Shown: positions 25,613 to 33,599 of the stretch, piece by piece
Position numbering within the stretch: the stretch's first letter is position 1
Layout: each line of letters opens with the position of its first letter
Source: Hymenobacter duratus
GTDB taxonomy: Bacteria > Bacteroidota > Bacteroidia > Cytophagales > Hymenobacteraceae
DNA: 64,000 bases
Assembly (NCBI RefSeq): GCF_014698995.1
Contig: NZ_JACWZZ010000003.1
Coordinates: 538,390 to 602,389 of the forward strand
Direction: 5' to 3'
The notes under the pieces: model-generated
Told to the model about the DNA's origin: nothing
The model's input: only the letters and a program-made list of their open reading frames with translations
Databases searched by the model: none
Program-made: the position numbers and the translations under genes

Positions 25613-26644
25613 TCAGGGGCGAAGCACCTGGTCGATGACGTGAATGACACCGTTGGTAGCCAGAATGTTGGCCGAGGCAATATTGGCGGCGGTACCGGTG
25701 CCACCGCGTACCGTGAAGCTGTTGCTGGCGGCCGCTACCGTGACGGGGCCACCCAGCGTGGTTACCGTGCCAGCCGCCAGATCAGACGAGAATACCCGGC
25801 CCGTACCGATGACATGGCGCGACAGAATAGCCGTCAGGTCGGCATCGGATACGGAGCTGAGGGGTGCGGTGCCCAGCAGTGCGCGGAAGGCGGCATCGGT
25901 AGGCGCAAATACCGTTACGTTGGCACTGGCCGTGCCGGCAGCCGTCAGGATGGCGGCGGCAGCCGGGCGCTGCAGGGCCTGCAGCAGCAGCGTAAACTCG
26001 GGGTTGGTGGTGCGGCTGGCGCTGGCCACTACAATGGCCGCAATGGTCTGGCTCGGGGGCATCAGCACATTATCAATGGCATGAATGGTACCGTTGCTGG
26101 CCGATACATCAGCCGTCACGACGCGGGTACCCCCATTAATGGAAACGCCCGATGCGTTTTTGGTCAGGTATAGCGTGTTGTCGTTGATGGTAGCCCCACC
26201 AACCGTGGTGGCAGGCCGGGCCGTAGCCACAGTGCTGCTGCCGTTGGCAATGTCAGCGGCCTTCACGTTGGCAGCAACAACGTGATAAAGCAGGATGCCG
26301 CGCAGCGTAGCAATCTGGGCGGGGTCGGTAATGGCCGTGATGTTGGCGGCGTTGTTGAACGGCGCCGACAGCTTGGCAAAGGCATCATTGGTGGGCGCAA
26401 ACACGGTGAAAGGCCCGGTACCGCTCAGGGTAGCCCCCAGATCAGCTTTCGTAACGGCCGCCACCAGCGTGCTAAACGAGGCGTTGCCCTGCGCTACCTG
26501 CACAATGTTCTGAGAAGTCGGAGTAGGCGTTACATCTTCGTCGTCGTCATCGCAGGATGCCAGCGTAAAGCTGGAAGCAGCAAACAGGCTTAGCAGCAGC
26601 ATCCGCAGCAGGGCCCAGGATTTGGGGAGAGAAAATGCATTCAT
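25613..26644 (-). CDS. Two-domain fasciclin (FAS1) lipoprotein (343 aa)
   Basis: Envelope adhesion-type lipoprotein. The signal peptide covers residues 1-30, with lipobox LASC and Cys31. The acidic run CDDDDEDV right after the lipidated Cys resembles the surface-export signal of Bacteroidota lipoproteins, so surface display is likely. Two FAS1 domains follow (about 45-190 and 195-343), each with the TVFAPTNDAF-type H1 box (PFTVFAPTNDAFAKL, VTVFAPTDAAFRALL) and the H2-like box near VIHVIDQVL and IHAIDNVL. The ligand or partner is unknown. A terminator lies at 25553-25583. Confidence 0.92.
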   Translation of the reverse strand: MNAFSLPKSWALLRMLLLSLFAASSFTLASCDDDDEDVTPTPTSQNIVQVAQGNASFSTLVAAVTKADLGATLSGTGPFTVFAPTNDAFAKLSAPFNNAANITAITDPAQIATLRGILLYHVVAANVKAADIANGSSTVATARPATTVGGATINDNTLYLTKNASGVSINGGTRVVTADVSASNGTIHAIDNVLMPPSQTIAAIVVASASRTTNPEFTLLLQALQRPAAAAILTAAGTASANVTVFAPTDAAFRALLGTAPLSSVSDADLTAILSRHVIGTGRVFSSDLAAGTVTTLGGPVTVAAASNSFTVRGGTGTAANIASANILATNGVIHVIDQVLRP

Positions 26645-26764
26645 TTTGTTGAACCTTTTAAGGTGAAAACTTAAACAACATTATAAGTACCGTCATCTCT
26701 GCCAGATGTTATCGAGAGCCAAAATTTTGTAAGCACGCGCTGCTCATTCCTACCCACAGGCTTC

Positions 26765-26773
26765 CATCTTTGC
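26765..26773 (+). promoter_or_regulatory. -7-like box CATCTTTGC abutting the start codon
   Basis: CATCTTTGC ends 3 nt before the ATG at 26777. The first base departs from TAnnTTTG. Confidence 0.3.
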
Positions 26774-26776
26774 CGT

Positions 26777-27610
26777 ATGCCCGGCCCTTTCCGCGTTTGT
26801 CTGCTTATGGCAGCCTGCCTGCTGGCAGGTGCCTCACTGGCCGGTGAGTTCTGGCTGCAGCCTTCGCAGTTTTTTGCAGCCCCTGGCACCACACTCACGC
26901 TGCGGGTACTGGTGGGGACTGCTTTTGCGGGCACCCAATGGGCCGGCAAAAGCAGTCGTGTGACGCAGCTGGTTCATTTTGCTCCGGCCGGCTACACCAA
27001 CCTCTTGCCCGGCGCCACCGCCCCCGACACGCTGCACCCGGTAGTACACCTGCAGCAGCCGGGCACGCACTTAGTGGCCCTGACCACGAACAATGCCTTC
27101 CTGACGCTAGACGCCGACAGGTTCAACTCCTATCTAAAGGCGGCGGGCCTCGACTATATTTTGCTGGAACGGCAACGCCGGGGCAGCCTGCAGCTGCCGG
27201 GCCGCGAGGCTTACCGACGCTGCGCGAAAACGCTGCTGGCAGTGGGCAGCCCATCGGCTTCCGACACGGCCCGGACCTGGAGCCGGCCCACTGGAATGCC
27301 GCTGGAGCTGGTGCCCGAGCAGAATCCCTACACACTTAAAGCCGGGGCTTCTTTCACGGTGCGTGTGCTGGCCGAGGGGCAGCCCCGGCCCGGCCAGCTG
27401 GTGCAGGTATGGCAACGCAGCCCCGGCCAGGCCGGGAGAGTTTTTAAGTTGTACAGTAACCAAAACGGGCGGGTGCTGTTTCGATTAACGGAACCGGGCG
27501 AGTATCTGCTCAGCACCGTGCACATGGTGCCTGCCAGGCTTCCTGAAGCCGATTGGCAAACCACCTGGAGTAGTCTCACTTTTGGATTTCGCCCTGTTTC
27601 AGGCCGTTAA
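26777..27610 (+). CDS. DUF4198-like exported protein (277 aa)
   Basis: Exported protein of the DUF4198 type (related to the NikM/CbiK-type periplasmic components annotated with nickel or cobalt uptake). The signal peptide is about residues 1-22 (VCLLMAACLLAGASLAG) and is followed directly by EFWLQPSQFFAAPGTTLTLR, the family opening. The C-terminal beta domain carries NPYTLKAGASFTVRVL and the closing STVHMVPARLPEADWQTTWSSL. DUF4198 proteins bind or transport unknown ligands, and no metal transporter lies nearby. It is a single-gene unit in this window. Confidence 0.8.
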   Translation: MPGPFRVCLLMAACLLAGASLAGEFWLQPSQFFAAPGTTLTLRVLVGTAFAGTQWAGKSSRVTQLVHFAPAGYTNLLPGATAPDTLHPVVHLQQPGTHLVALTTNNAFLTLDADRFNSYLKAAGLDYILLERQRRGSLQLPGREAYRRCAKTLLAVGSPSASDTARTWSRPTGMPLELVPEQNPYTLKAGASFTVRVLAEGQPRPGQLVQVWQRSPGQAGRVFKLYSNQNGRVLFRLTEPGEYLLSTVHMVPARLPEADWQTTWSSLTFGFRPVSGR

Positions 27611-27672
27611 AGCAACTTTTTTTGGGATTCGTGTCCTTGGCTGCGGACACTTCCAACGAACATTTTTTTTAT

Positions 27673-27681
27673 TACCTTCGC
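27673..27681 (+). promoter_or_regulatory. -7-like box TACCTTCGC
   Basis: It lies 30 nt upstream of the STAS gene ATG at 27712, which fixes the start downstream of the open frame's first start at 27622. Confidence 0.5.
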
Positions 27682-27711
27682 AACTCCCTTACAACCCGAA
27701 CCACCGACGGT

Positions 27712-28086
27712 ATGAAGTACTCGATTGATAAAAAGGAAACGTACACGATAATTACGATTGACGAGAAGAAGCTGGATACTACCGTAGCTCCCGACCTGAA
27801 ATCGGAATTCGTGAAGCTGAACGCCGAAGGAATCAACAACCTGATCCTCGACCTCAGCAACGTAAAGTACACCGACTCGTCGGGGCTGAGCTCTATTCTC
27901 ATTGCCAACCGTCTCTGCAATTCTACGGGTGGTTTGCTGGTGCTCACCGGCCTGCAAGACCACGTGATGAAGCTTATCACCATCAGCAAGCTGGAGTCGG
28001 TATTGCACATTCTGCCCACGGTGGAAGAAGGCATCGACCGGATTTTTCTGCACGCCATTGAGCGCGACCTGACAAGCAAAGAGTAG
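27712..28086 (+). CDS. STAS domain protein, anti-sigma factor antagonist-like (124 aa)
   Basis: Single STAS domain. The phosphorylatable Ser segment is TDSSGLSSIL (about residues 60-69), preceded by the strand NLILDLSNVKY. Such proteins usually bind an anti-sigma kinase and release a sigma factor, but neither partner is seen in this window. The start at ATG 27712 gives MKYSIDKKETYTIITIDE, the family opening; the open frame extends to 27622 but contains the promoter box. An alternative is an MlaB-like role with the upstream mlaEFD operon, which is less likely from sequence and distance. Confidence 0.9.
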   Translation: MKYSIDKKETYTIITIDEKKLDTTVAPDLKSEFVKLNAEGINNLILDLSNVKYTDSSGLSSILIANRLCNSTGGLLVLTGLQDHVMKLITISKLESVLHILPTVEEGIDRIFLHAIERDLTSKE

Positions 28087-28104
28087 CTTTTCAGTTGCCT
28101 GTTG

Positions 28105-28150
28105 TTGGTTGTCAGTTGTCAGAGGCGAATTGCTGACAATTGACAACCAA
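28105..28150. repeat. 18-bp inverted repeat (one mismatch)
   Basis: TTGGTTGTCAGTTGTCAG (28105-28122) and CTGACAATTGACAACCAA (28133-28150) flank a 10-nt loop. It lies in the leader between the STAS and RNase Z genes. Similar TTGTCAGTTGTCAG-like words are common between genes in this group. Confidence 0.75.
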
Positions 28151-28220
28151 TTTGCATTTATGCGGTGCCCGTGCAGCTGGTTTTCTCCTGCCAACCCACC
28201 ACTGCCAACCACTCACCAAC

Positions 28221-29132
28221 TTGGAGTTTGAGCTGAAAATTCTGGGTAGTGCTTCCGCTACGCCCTTCCTGGACCGCCACCACACGGCGCAGGTCCTGAC
28301 GGTGAGCGGCGCGCAATACCTGATTGATTGTGGCGAGGGTACCCAGCGCCGCCTGATGGAGCACAAGATCCGGCACCAGCGCATCCGCACGGTGTTCATC
28401 TCTCACCTCCACGGCGACCATTTTTTCGGGCTCTTTGGGCTGCTGGGCACCATGCACCTCAATGGCCGCACCGAGCCATTGCAGCTGTTCGGCCCGCCCG
28501 GCCTTGATGAGGTGCTGACCACGCAGTTTCGCCACTCCTACACGCAGCTGAGCTTCGAGTTGGAGTTCACGGCTGTTGATACCACGCAGCACGCCCAGAT
28601 TTTTGAGGACAAGTACCTAACGGTGCACACGCTGCCTATGCGCCACCGCATTCCGTGCTGTGGCTACCTGTTTCGCGAGAAACCTAAGCGCCGCCATCTG
28701 GTAAAGGAGAAGCTGCCAGCTGGCCTCACGCCCGCGCAGCTCAATGCCCTTACGCTGGGCGAAGACCTGCTCGATGACGACGGCCAGCTGTTGCTCGCCA
28801 ACGCGGCCGTTACCACGGCGCCGCGCCACAGCCGCAGCTACGCCTTCTGCTCCGACACGCTCTATACCGAAAGCCTGGCCGACCTCGTGCGCGGCGTGGA
28901 TCTGCTCTATCATGAGGCCACGTTCCTGAACGACATGCGCGAACGGGCCGCCACCACCCACCATTCCACCGCCCGGCAGGCCGGGCTGCTGGCTCGCCGG
29001 GCACAGGTGCAGCGCCTGCTCATCGGACATTTCTCCAGCCGCTACCCCGATCTGCAGCCGCTGCTGGCCGAGGCCAAGGAGGTGTTCGAGTGGACGGAGC
29101 TGGCCGTGGAAGGCCTATCGGTATCGGTTTAA
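28221..29132 (+). CDS. rnz: Ribonuclease Z, TTG start
   Basis: Endonuclease that removes 3' trailers from tRNA precursors; metallo-beta-lactamase fold with two zinc ions. Motif II is SHLHGDH (residues 61-67). Later features are PMRHRIPCCGYLF, the SDTLYTE aspartate and FLNDMRERAATTHHST, with IGHFSSRY near the end. The length of 303 aa fits. No in-frame ATG exists upstream within the leader, so TTG at 28221 is taken (MEFELKILGSASATP matches family N-termini). The leader contains the inverted repeat at 28105-28150. Confidence 0.9.
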   Translation: MEFELKILGSASATPFLDRHHTAQVLTVSGAQYLIDCGEGTQRRLMEHKIRHQRIRTVFISHLHGDHFFGLFGLLGTMHLNGRTEPLQLFGPPGLDEVLTTQFRHSYTQLSFELEFTAVDTTQHAQIFEDKYLTVHTLPMRHRIPCCGYLFREKPKRRHLVKEKLPAGLTPAQLNALTLGEDLLDDDGQLLLANAAVTTAPRHSRSYAFCSDTLYTESLADLVRGVDLLYHEATFLNDMRERAATTHHSTARQAGLLARRAQVQRLLIGHFSSRYPDLQPLLAEAKEVFEWTELAVEGLSVSV

Positions 29133-29141
29133 ACAGACGCT

Positions 29142-29879
29142 ATGTCTCATAAGAAACAGCAGCTTTACCTCGTGCTCAGCGGCATTTTCATCGTGAATGC
29201 GCTGCTGGCAGAGATTATTGGGGTGAAGATATTCTCGGTGGATGCGCTGATGGGCCTGCCCGGCAACCTGACGGCCGGCGTGCTCATCTGGCCCGTGGTG
29301 TTCGTTACCACCGACATTATCAATGAGTATTTTGGCAAGCAGGGCGTACTGCGCATCAGCTACCTCACGGTGGCGCTCATTCTGTTTGCCTTTGTGGTGA
29401 TATACGCCACCACCAAACTGCCACCGGCCGCTTTCTGGCTTGATGTTAACAAGACCGATGCCGAAGGGCGGCCTTTCAACATTGACTTCGCCTACCAGAG
29501 CATTTTCCGGCAGGGCCTGGGCATTATCGTAGGCTCCATCACGGCATTTGGCATTGGACAGGTACTCGATGCTACCGTGTTTCAGGCGTTGCGGCGCGCT
29601 ACCGGGGGCCGCTATGTGTGGCTGCGCGCCACGGGCTCCACGCTCATTTCGCAGCTCGTCGATTCGTTTGTGGTGCTGTTCGTGGCGTTTTACCTGTTCG
29701 GCAACTGGACCCTGGACCAGGTGCTGAGCGTGGCCAATACCAACTACTGGTATAAATTCGCGGCCGCTATTCTGCTCACGCCCGTGCTCTACCTCGCCCA
29801 CTTCCTCATCGACCGGTACCTGGGCGACGAAGCCACAAACGAGTTGCAGCAAGAAGCTGCGGCCGATGTGGCGGTGTAG
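29142..29879 (+). CDS. yhhQ: Queuosine precursor transporter (YhhQ/VUT family, 245 aa)
   Basis: Inner-membrane transporter for queuosine precursors, named from the YhhQ family. It has six or so membrane segments, with the conserved LAEIIGVKIFSVDAL (about 22-36), VVFVTTDIINEYFGK near 51-65, ISYLTVALILFAFVVI, and RATGSTLISQLVDSFVVLFVA near 165-185. Gene spacing to rnz is only 10 nt, so they may share a transcript. The usual length is matched. Confidence 0.88.
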   Translation: MSHKKQQLYLVLSGIFIVNALLAEIIGVKIFSVDALMGLPGNLTAGVLIWPVVFVTTDIINEYFGKQGVLRISYLTVALILFAFVVIYATTKLPPAAFWLDVNKTDAEGRPFNIDFAYQSIFRQGLGIIVGSITAFGIGQVLDATVFQALRRATGGRYVWLRATGSTLISQLVDSFVVLFVAFYLFGNWTLDQVLSVANTNYWYKFAAAILLTPVLYLAHFLIDRYLGDEATNELQQEAAADVAV

Positions 29880-29885
29880 TTTTTT

Positions 29886-29964
29886 AGCTGATGGCTATTA
29901 GCTGTTGGCTGACGTTCTCTCCTTTCAACAAAAGCTATCAGCCATCAGCTAATAGCCAATAGCT
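29886..29964. repeat. Imperfect inverted repeat built on GGCTATTAGCTG
   Basis: Arms of about 27 nt (29886-29912 and 29938-29964) are complementary except for about three positions. They share AGCTxxTGGCTATTAGCTG-like words. The repeat lies between yhhQ and trpS, 9 nt before the trpS ATG. Confidence 0.65.
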
Positions 29965-29973
29965 TAACAATCC

Positions 29974-30951
29974 ATGTCCCGCATCCTGACCGGCATCCAA
30001 AGCACGGGCCGCCCTCATTTGGGCAACCTGCTTGGCGCCATCCTTCCGGCCGTTGAGCTGTCGAAGAACACGGCCAACGAGTCGTTGTACTTCATTGCCG
30101 ACCTACACTCTCTCACCACCGTGCGCGACGCCGAAACGCTGCGCCAGAACACCTACGCCGTAGCGGCCGCGTGGCTGGCCTGCGGCTTCGATACCGACAA
30201 AAACCTGTTCTACCGCCAGTCGGACGTGCCGCAGGTGACGGAGCTGACCTGGTACCTGAGCTGCTTTGCGCCCTACCCAATGCTGGCCAACGCCCACTCG
30301 TTCAAGGACAAGAGTGACCGGCTTTCCGACGTGAATGCCGGCCTGTTCACGTATCCGGTGCTGATGGCGGCCGACATTCTGCTCTACGACGCGGACATCG
30401 TGCCCGTGGGCAAAGACCAGATTCAGCACCTGGAAATCACGCGCGACATTGCGTCGGCCTTCAACAACCGCTACGGCGAAACCTTCGTGCTGCCCCAGGC
30501 CCGCGTGGACGAGCAGCTGATGACCATTCCCGGCCTCGACGGGCAGAAGATGAGCAAGAGCTACGGCAACATCATCGACATTTTCCAGGACGACAAAGCC
30601 CTGCTCAAAACCATCCGCAGCATCGTGTCGGACAGCACGCCGCTGGAGGCGCCCAAAAACCCCGATACCGACACCACCTTCAAGCTGTTTTCGCTGCTGG
30701 CCACGCCCGCGCAAACCGCCGAGATGCGCCAGAACTACCTGAACGGCAACTATGGCTACGGCCACGCCAAAACGGCCCTCTTCGAGCTGATCCGGGAGCG
30801 TTTCGCCACGGAGCGGGAACAGTACAACTTCTACAGCCAGAATCTGCCCGAAGTAGACCGCAAGCTGGCCGAAGGTGCCCGCAAAGCCCAGGCCTACGGC
30901 TCCGAAGTGCTGAATAACGTGCGCGAAAAAGTAGGCTACCTGCGGCGGTAA
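29974..30951 (+). CDS. trpS: Tryptophanyl-tRNA synthetase
   Basis: Charges tRNA-Trp; class I synthetase with Rossmann fold. HLGN (residues 15-18) corresponds to the HIGH motif, KMSKS is at 192-196, and the connecting region has DLHSLTT and VLMAADILLYDADIVPVGKDQ, typical of TrpS. The 325 aa length fits. The C-terminal anticodon-binding helices are complete. The ATG is 9 nt after the end of a large inverted repeat. Confidence 0.95.
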   Translation: MSRILTGIQSTGRPHLGNLLGAILPAVELSKNTANESLYFIADLHSLTTVRDAETLRQNTYAVAAAWLACGFDTDKNLFYRQSDVPQVTELTWYLSCFAPYPMLANAHSFKDKSDRLSDVNAGLFTYPVLMAADILLYDADIVPVGKDQIQHLEITRDIASAFNNRYGETFVLPQARVDEQLMTIPGLDGQKMSKSYGNIIDIFQDDKALLKTIRSIVSDSTPLEAPKNPDTDTTFKLFSLLATPAQTAEMRQNYLNGNYGYGHAKTALFELIRERFATEREQYNFYSQNLPEVDRKLAEGARKAQAYGSEVLNNVREKVGYLRR

Positions 30952-30970
30952 GCCGTAACGCAACAAACGA

Positions 30971-31059
30971 CTGTCATCCTGCGCAGAGCGAAGGACCTTA
31001 TTACGCCAGAACAACTACGTTCACCGTGCCAGGGTCCTTCGCTCTGCGCAGGATGACAG
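30971..31059. repeat. Perfect 27-bp hairpin repeat (copy A of GTCATCC...GAAGGACC family)
   Basis: Left arm 30971-30997 and right arm 31033-31059 are perfect reverse complements around a 35-nt loop. Arm words are CTGTCATCCTGCGCAG and AGCGAAGGACC. Copies B (41782-41843) and C (46389-46480) share the ends but differ inside. It lies between convergent trpS and the gene at 31080. Confidence 0.85.
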
Positions 31060-31079
31060 CCGTTTAGAATGTTTAGCAG

Positions 31080-31937
31080 TTAGTAAACGAGGCCGTCGAC
31101 GCTGGTGTGGCGCTGCTCATTGGAGAAGCTGAAGCCGACCTTGCTGCCGCGGCTTACCTGCTGGTTTTCCAGCTTCTGCTTCACCGATATTTTCTGGATG
31201 TCATTGAGCGGCGGGGCTATCAGGTCGTTATTGACGGCGGCCACCATGGCGCTTTCCACGAACAGCTTGAGCCCGTCGGGTGTCACGGCATTGTCCGACA
31301 TGTCGTTATCGGGCAGCTCCAGCTGCTGCACACCTTCCAGAAAGTAGTGGTTGTCGATGTTGATGAGCAGGCGGCCCACCAGATAGCCGGGGTCGTTGAG
31401 ACGCTGGTATTTGATGCTGTCGGCCATGAAATTGTAGGCCATGATGTGGCCGAAGAAGCGACGACGAAAGTCCTCTTCCACATACTTCGTGTCCATGGGC
31501 CCGTAGTCGTCGGGAAAGGTGACGATGTTGGAGTGCATCACAAACACGAGCAGGTCGCCGGAGAAACGGATGTGAAACTCCATTTCGTTTACGGGCCGGT
31601 ACTCGATAATTACGGTCGAATCGACGGGGGTGATGCGCCGGCTCAATTCCACTACCAGCTCCTGCGACACGCTACGGAGCATATCGAATGTAGCCAGGGT
31701 ATTCCGGTAGATGGCCTGTTTGGCCGACGACTTCTGCTTGAGGCCTTCAAAAATCAGGTCGAGGCGGTCGGTGGGGTTGGCGCCGGGCGTGCCGGGTGCG
31801 TTGGTTGCCGTGTTCTTCGTGTTGGGCGCCCCGCTCCCCGAACTGGCCGCGGCAGCCGATGGCGCGGAGCGCGAGTGGGCAGTATGCGCCGCAGAGGTGA
31901 CGGCAGAAGCGGCAGAGGTAGGCTGGGTGTCGGCCAT
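31080..31937 (-). CDS. Conserved hypothetical protein with Ala/Ser/Thr-rich N-terminus (285 aa)
   Basis: Family not recognised. The first 55 residues are low-complexity (Ala, Ser, Thr, Gly, Pro), then comes a globular domain starting DRLDLIFEGLKQKSSAKQAI. It carries mixed strands and helices, for example DSTVIIEYRPVNEMEFHIRF, LLVFVMHSNIVTFPDDYGPM, and a helix pair VEEDFRRRFFGHIMAYNFMA. No signal peptide or membrane segment is seen. The C-terminus is SSS-poor and polar. Codon use is native. It is convergent with trpS across hairpin repeat A. Confidence 0.75.
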   Translation of the reverse strand: MADTQPTSAASAVTSAAHTAHSRSAPSAAAASSGSGAPNTKNTATNAPGTPGANPTDRLDLIFEGLKQKSSAKQAIYRNTLATFDMLRSVSQELVVELSRRITPVDSTVIIEYRPVNEMEFHIRFSGDLLVFVMHSNIVTFPDDYGPMDTKYVEEDFRRRFFGHIMAYNFMADSIKYQRLNDPGYLVGRLLINIDNHYFLEGVQQLELPDNDMSDNAVTPDGLKLFVESAMVAAVNNDLIAPPLNDIQKISVKQKLENQQVSRGSKVGFSFSNEQRHTSVDGLVY

Positions 31938-32104
31938 CGGGAGGGCAAGTACGGGGGCGGGCAGGCAGGCTGCGCGCCGGGTGAATAGCCGCTCGGAAGC
32001 GGCCAGGATAGTGCTGGTATCTACGCAAGGTAACGGCAGCGGAGTTTCGGTAGTCTGGGATTGGCCAAAACTTTACCGCTGCCGAAGACCGAAGCCAGAA
32101 GGCT

Positions 32105-33232
32105 CTACCGGGCCAGCAGCGGAGGTGCCGCCACCACCGCCGCCACGGGCCAACCCGAGCTACGGAAGGCCACGGTACGCAACCCCGGATGCGGAAATTC
32201 CGGCTGCGCTGGCAGCAACATGGCTTGCGCCGACTCCTGCCGCAGGGCCTCCCCAACAGTGCGCACGGCCCCTGCCGGCACGGCCCGCCGTTCCAGCTCA
32301 GCCAGCAGGTCGGTGCCACTTATTTCGGCTATCCGTTCGCGCAGGAGCTGTTCCAGCGTGGTGCGGTGTGTCACGCGGGCGGGGTTGGTCCGGAAGCGGG
32401 CATCTGCGGCCCAAGTGGGGCGCTCTAGCACGTCGCACAGGTGCTGAAACTGCCGGTCGGCGCCCACGGCCAACAGCAGGCGCACGCCATCGGCAGCCTC
32501 ATACACCGTACCATAGGGCACAATGCTGGGGTGGCCGGAGCCCAGCGGCTGCGGGTCGTGGCCCGTGACGAGGAAGGTAGCGGCCTGGTTGGCCAGAGAG
32601 GCCAGCGCACTATCCAGCAAACTTACTTCCACCAGCGCACCTTGGCCGGTTCGCTCGCGCCGGTACAACGCCGTCAGCAGGCCTTCCTTGAGCTGATGCG
32701 CGGTGAGCAAATCCATGAGAGCCACCGGCATTTTTTGGGGCTCAGCGGCCGGGCCGGCGGCATTCAGGTGCATGAACCCGGTTTGGGCCTGCAGCACGGC
32801 ATCATAGCCGGCGCGGGCCGTGTGTGGGCCATAGCCCGTGATATGCCCATAGAGCAGCCGCGGATTGTGGGCCGACAGCGTTGCGTAGTCGACGCCCAGC
32901 TTCTCGGCGTCGCCGGGCTTGTAGCTAGCCAGCACGATGTCGGTTTCGAGGGCCAGGCGGTGCAGTTCGGCGCGGCCCGCGGCGGTTGTCAGGTCCAGCA
33001 TCCGGCTTTGCTTGCCCCAGTTGGCACAGGAAAAATACGCCGTGACGGTGGTATCGGGCGCTTCGGCGGCCGTACGCCAGGTGCGGGTCACGTCGCCGGC
33101 CGGGGCTTCAATTTTGAGAACTTCGGCCCCCAGCTCGGCAAAAAACTGCCCCACCTGTGGGCCGGCCAGCACGGAAGCCAGCTCCAGCACACGGAGGCCC
33201 TGAAACGGCAAATCAAAGAAAGTAGCAGCCAT
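32105..33232 (-). CDS. CaiB/BaiF family CoA-transferase (375 aa)
   Basis: Type III CoA-transferase that moves CoA between carboxylic acids. The N-terminal family signature is QGLRVLELASVLAGPQVGQF (residues 11-30), followed by EVLKIEAPAGDVTRTW. The probable catalytic Asp174 sits in ALMDLLTAHQ, and the C-terminal linker has GSGHPSIVPYGTVYEAADG. The start at ATG 33232 gives MAATFFDLPFQG; the open frame continues upstream into the 21-nt array, and that extension does not look like the family. Substrate acids cannot be told. The family acts as an interlocked dimer. Confidence 0.9.
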   Translation of the reverse strand: MAATFFDLPFQGLRVLELASVLAGPQVGQFFAELGAEVLKIEAPAGDVTRTWRTAAEAPDTTVTAYFSCANWGKQSRMLDLTTAAGRAELHRLALETDIVLASYKPGDAEKLGVDYATLSAHNPRLLYGHITGYGPHTARAGYDAVLQAQTGFMHLNAAGPAAEPQKMPVALMDLLTAHQLKEGLLTALYRRERTGQGALVEVSLLDSALASLANQAATFLVTGHDPQPLGSGHPSIVPYGTVYEAADGVRLLLAVGADRQFQHLCDVLERPTWAADARFRTNPARVTHRTTLEQLLRERIAEISGTDLLAELERRAVPAGAVRTVGEALRQESAQAMLLPAQPEFPHPGLRTVAFRSSGWPVAAVVAAPPLLAR

Positions 33233-33595
33233 AGACGCGCAAGAAAGGCAAACCCGCCGAACCAGTGGCACCGGCCTCTGCGCCGCAAGCCAAGCCCGGC
33301 ATTGCATGAAATGCACCTGGCGCCGGGTGAATTTCATGCGTGGTCGAGTGAGTTTCACGCGCCAGCCTGTCTATGGCACAGGCGCTTGGGTAAAATTCAC
33401 GGGAGGTCGAGTAAAAATCATCCGAACACGCGTGAATTTTATCCGACCGCGCATGAAATTCATGGGAAGCCCAGTAAAATTTACCCGACCTCGAATGATT
33501 TTTACCTGACAGCCAGTAAAAATCAACCGGCCTCGCCTGAAATTCACGGTAGCACGCGTGATTTTCACCCGGCCACCTGGGAGCATCATGCGCGG
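33233..33595. other. Gene-free region filled by a 21-nt array
   Basis: This 363-bp gap lies between the methyltransferase stop codon and the CoA-transferase start, both on the minus strand. Almost all of it from 33306 on is the 21-nt array. Open frames exist on both strands in the array because the period is a multiple of three. Confidence 0.75.
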
Positions 33596-33599
33596 CTAT
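33306..33599. repeat. Degenerate tandem array, 14 units of exactly 21 nt
   Basis: Units begin at 33306, 33327, 33348, 33369, 33390 and so on every 21 nt to 33579, without any indel. The conserved part of each unit is the palindrome GTGAAWTTCAC (variants GTAAAATTCAC, ATGAAATTCAT, GTAAAATTTAC), followed by about ten GC-rich bases (roughly CCGRCCTCGM). The last unit overlaps the stop codon of the minus-strand methyltransferase gene (33596-33598). On the minus strand, apart from one stop in unit 4, the array reads as heptad peptides of the form VNFTRGR. Confidence 0.88.

Noticed and set aside
33233..33358. N-terminal extension of the CoA-transferase into the array
   Set aside because: The 42 extra residues do not resemble the family, whose N-terminus begins at ATG 33232.
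33306..33599. CRISPR array or plasmid iterons at the 21-nt array
   Set aside because: There is no repeat/unique-spacer alternation and no cas gene. For iterons, no rep gene or DnaA boxes are nearby and the units are too divergent.
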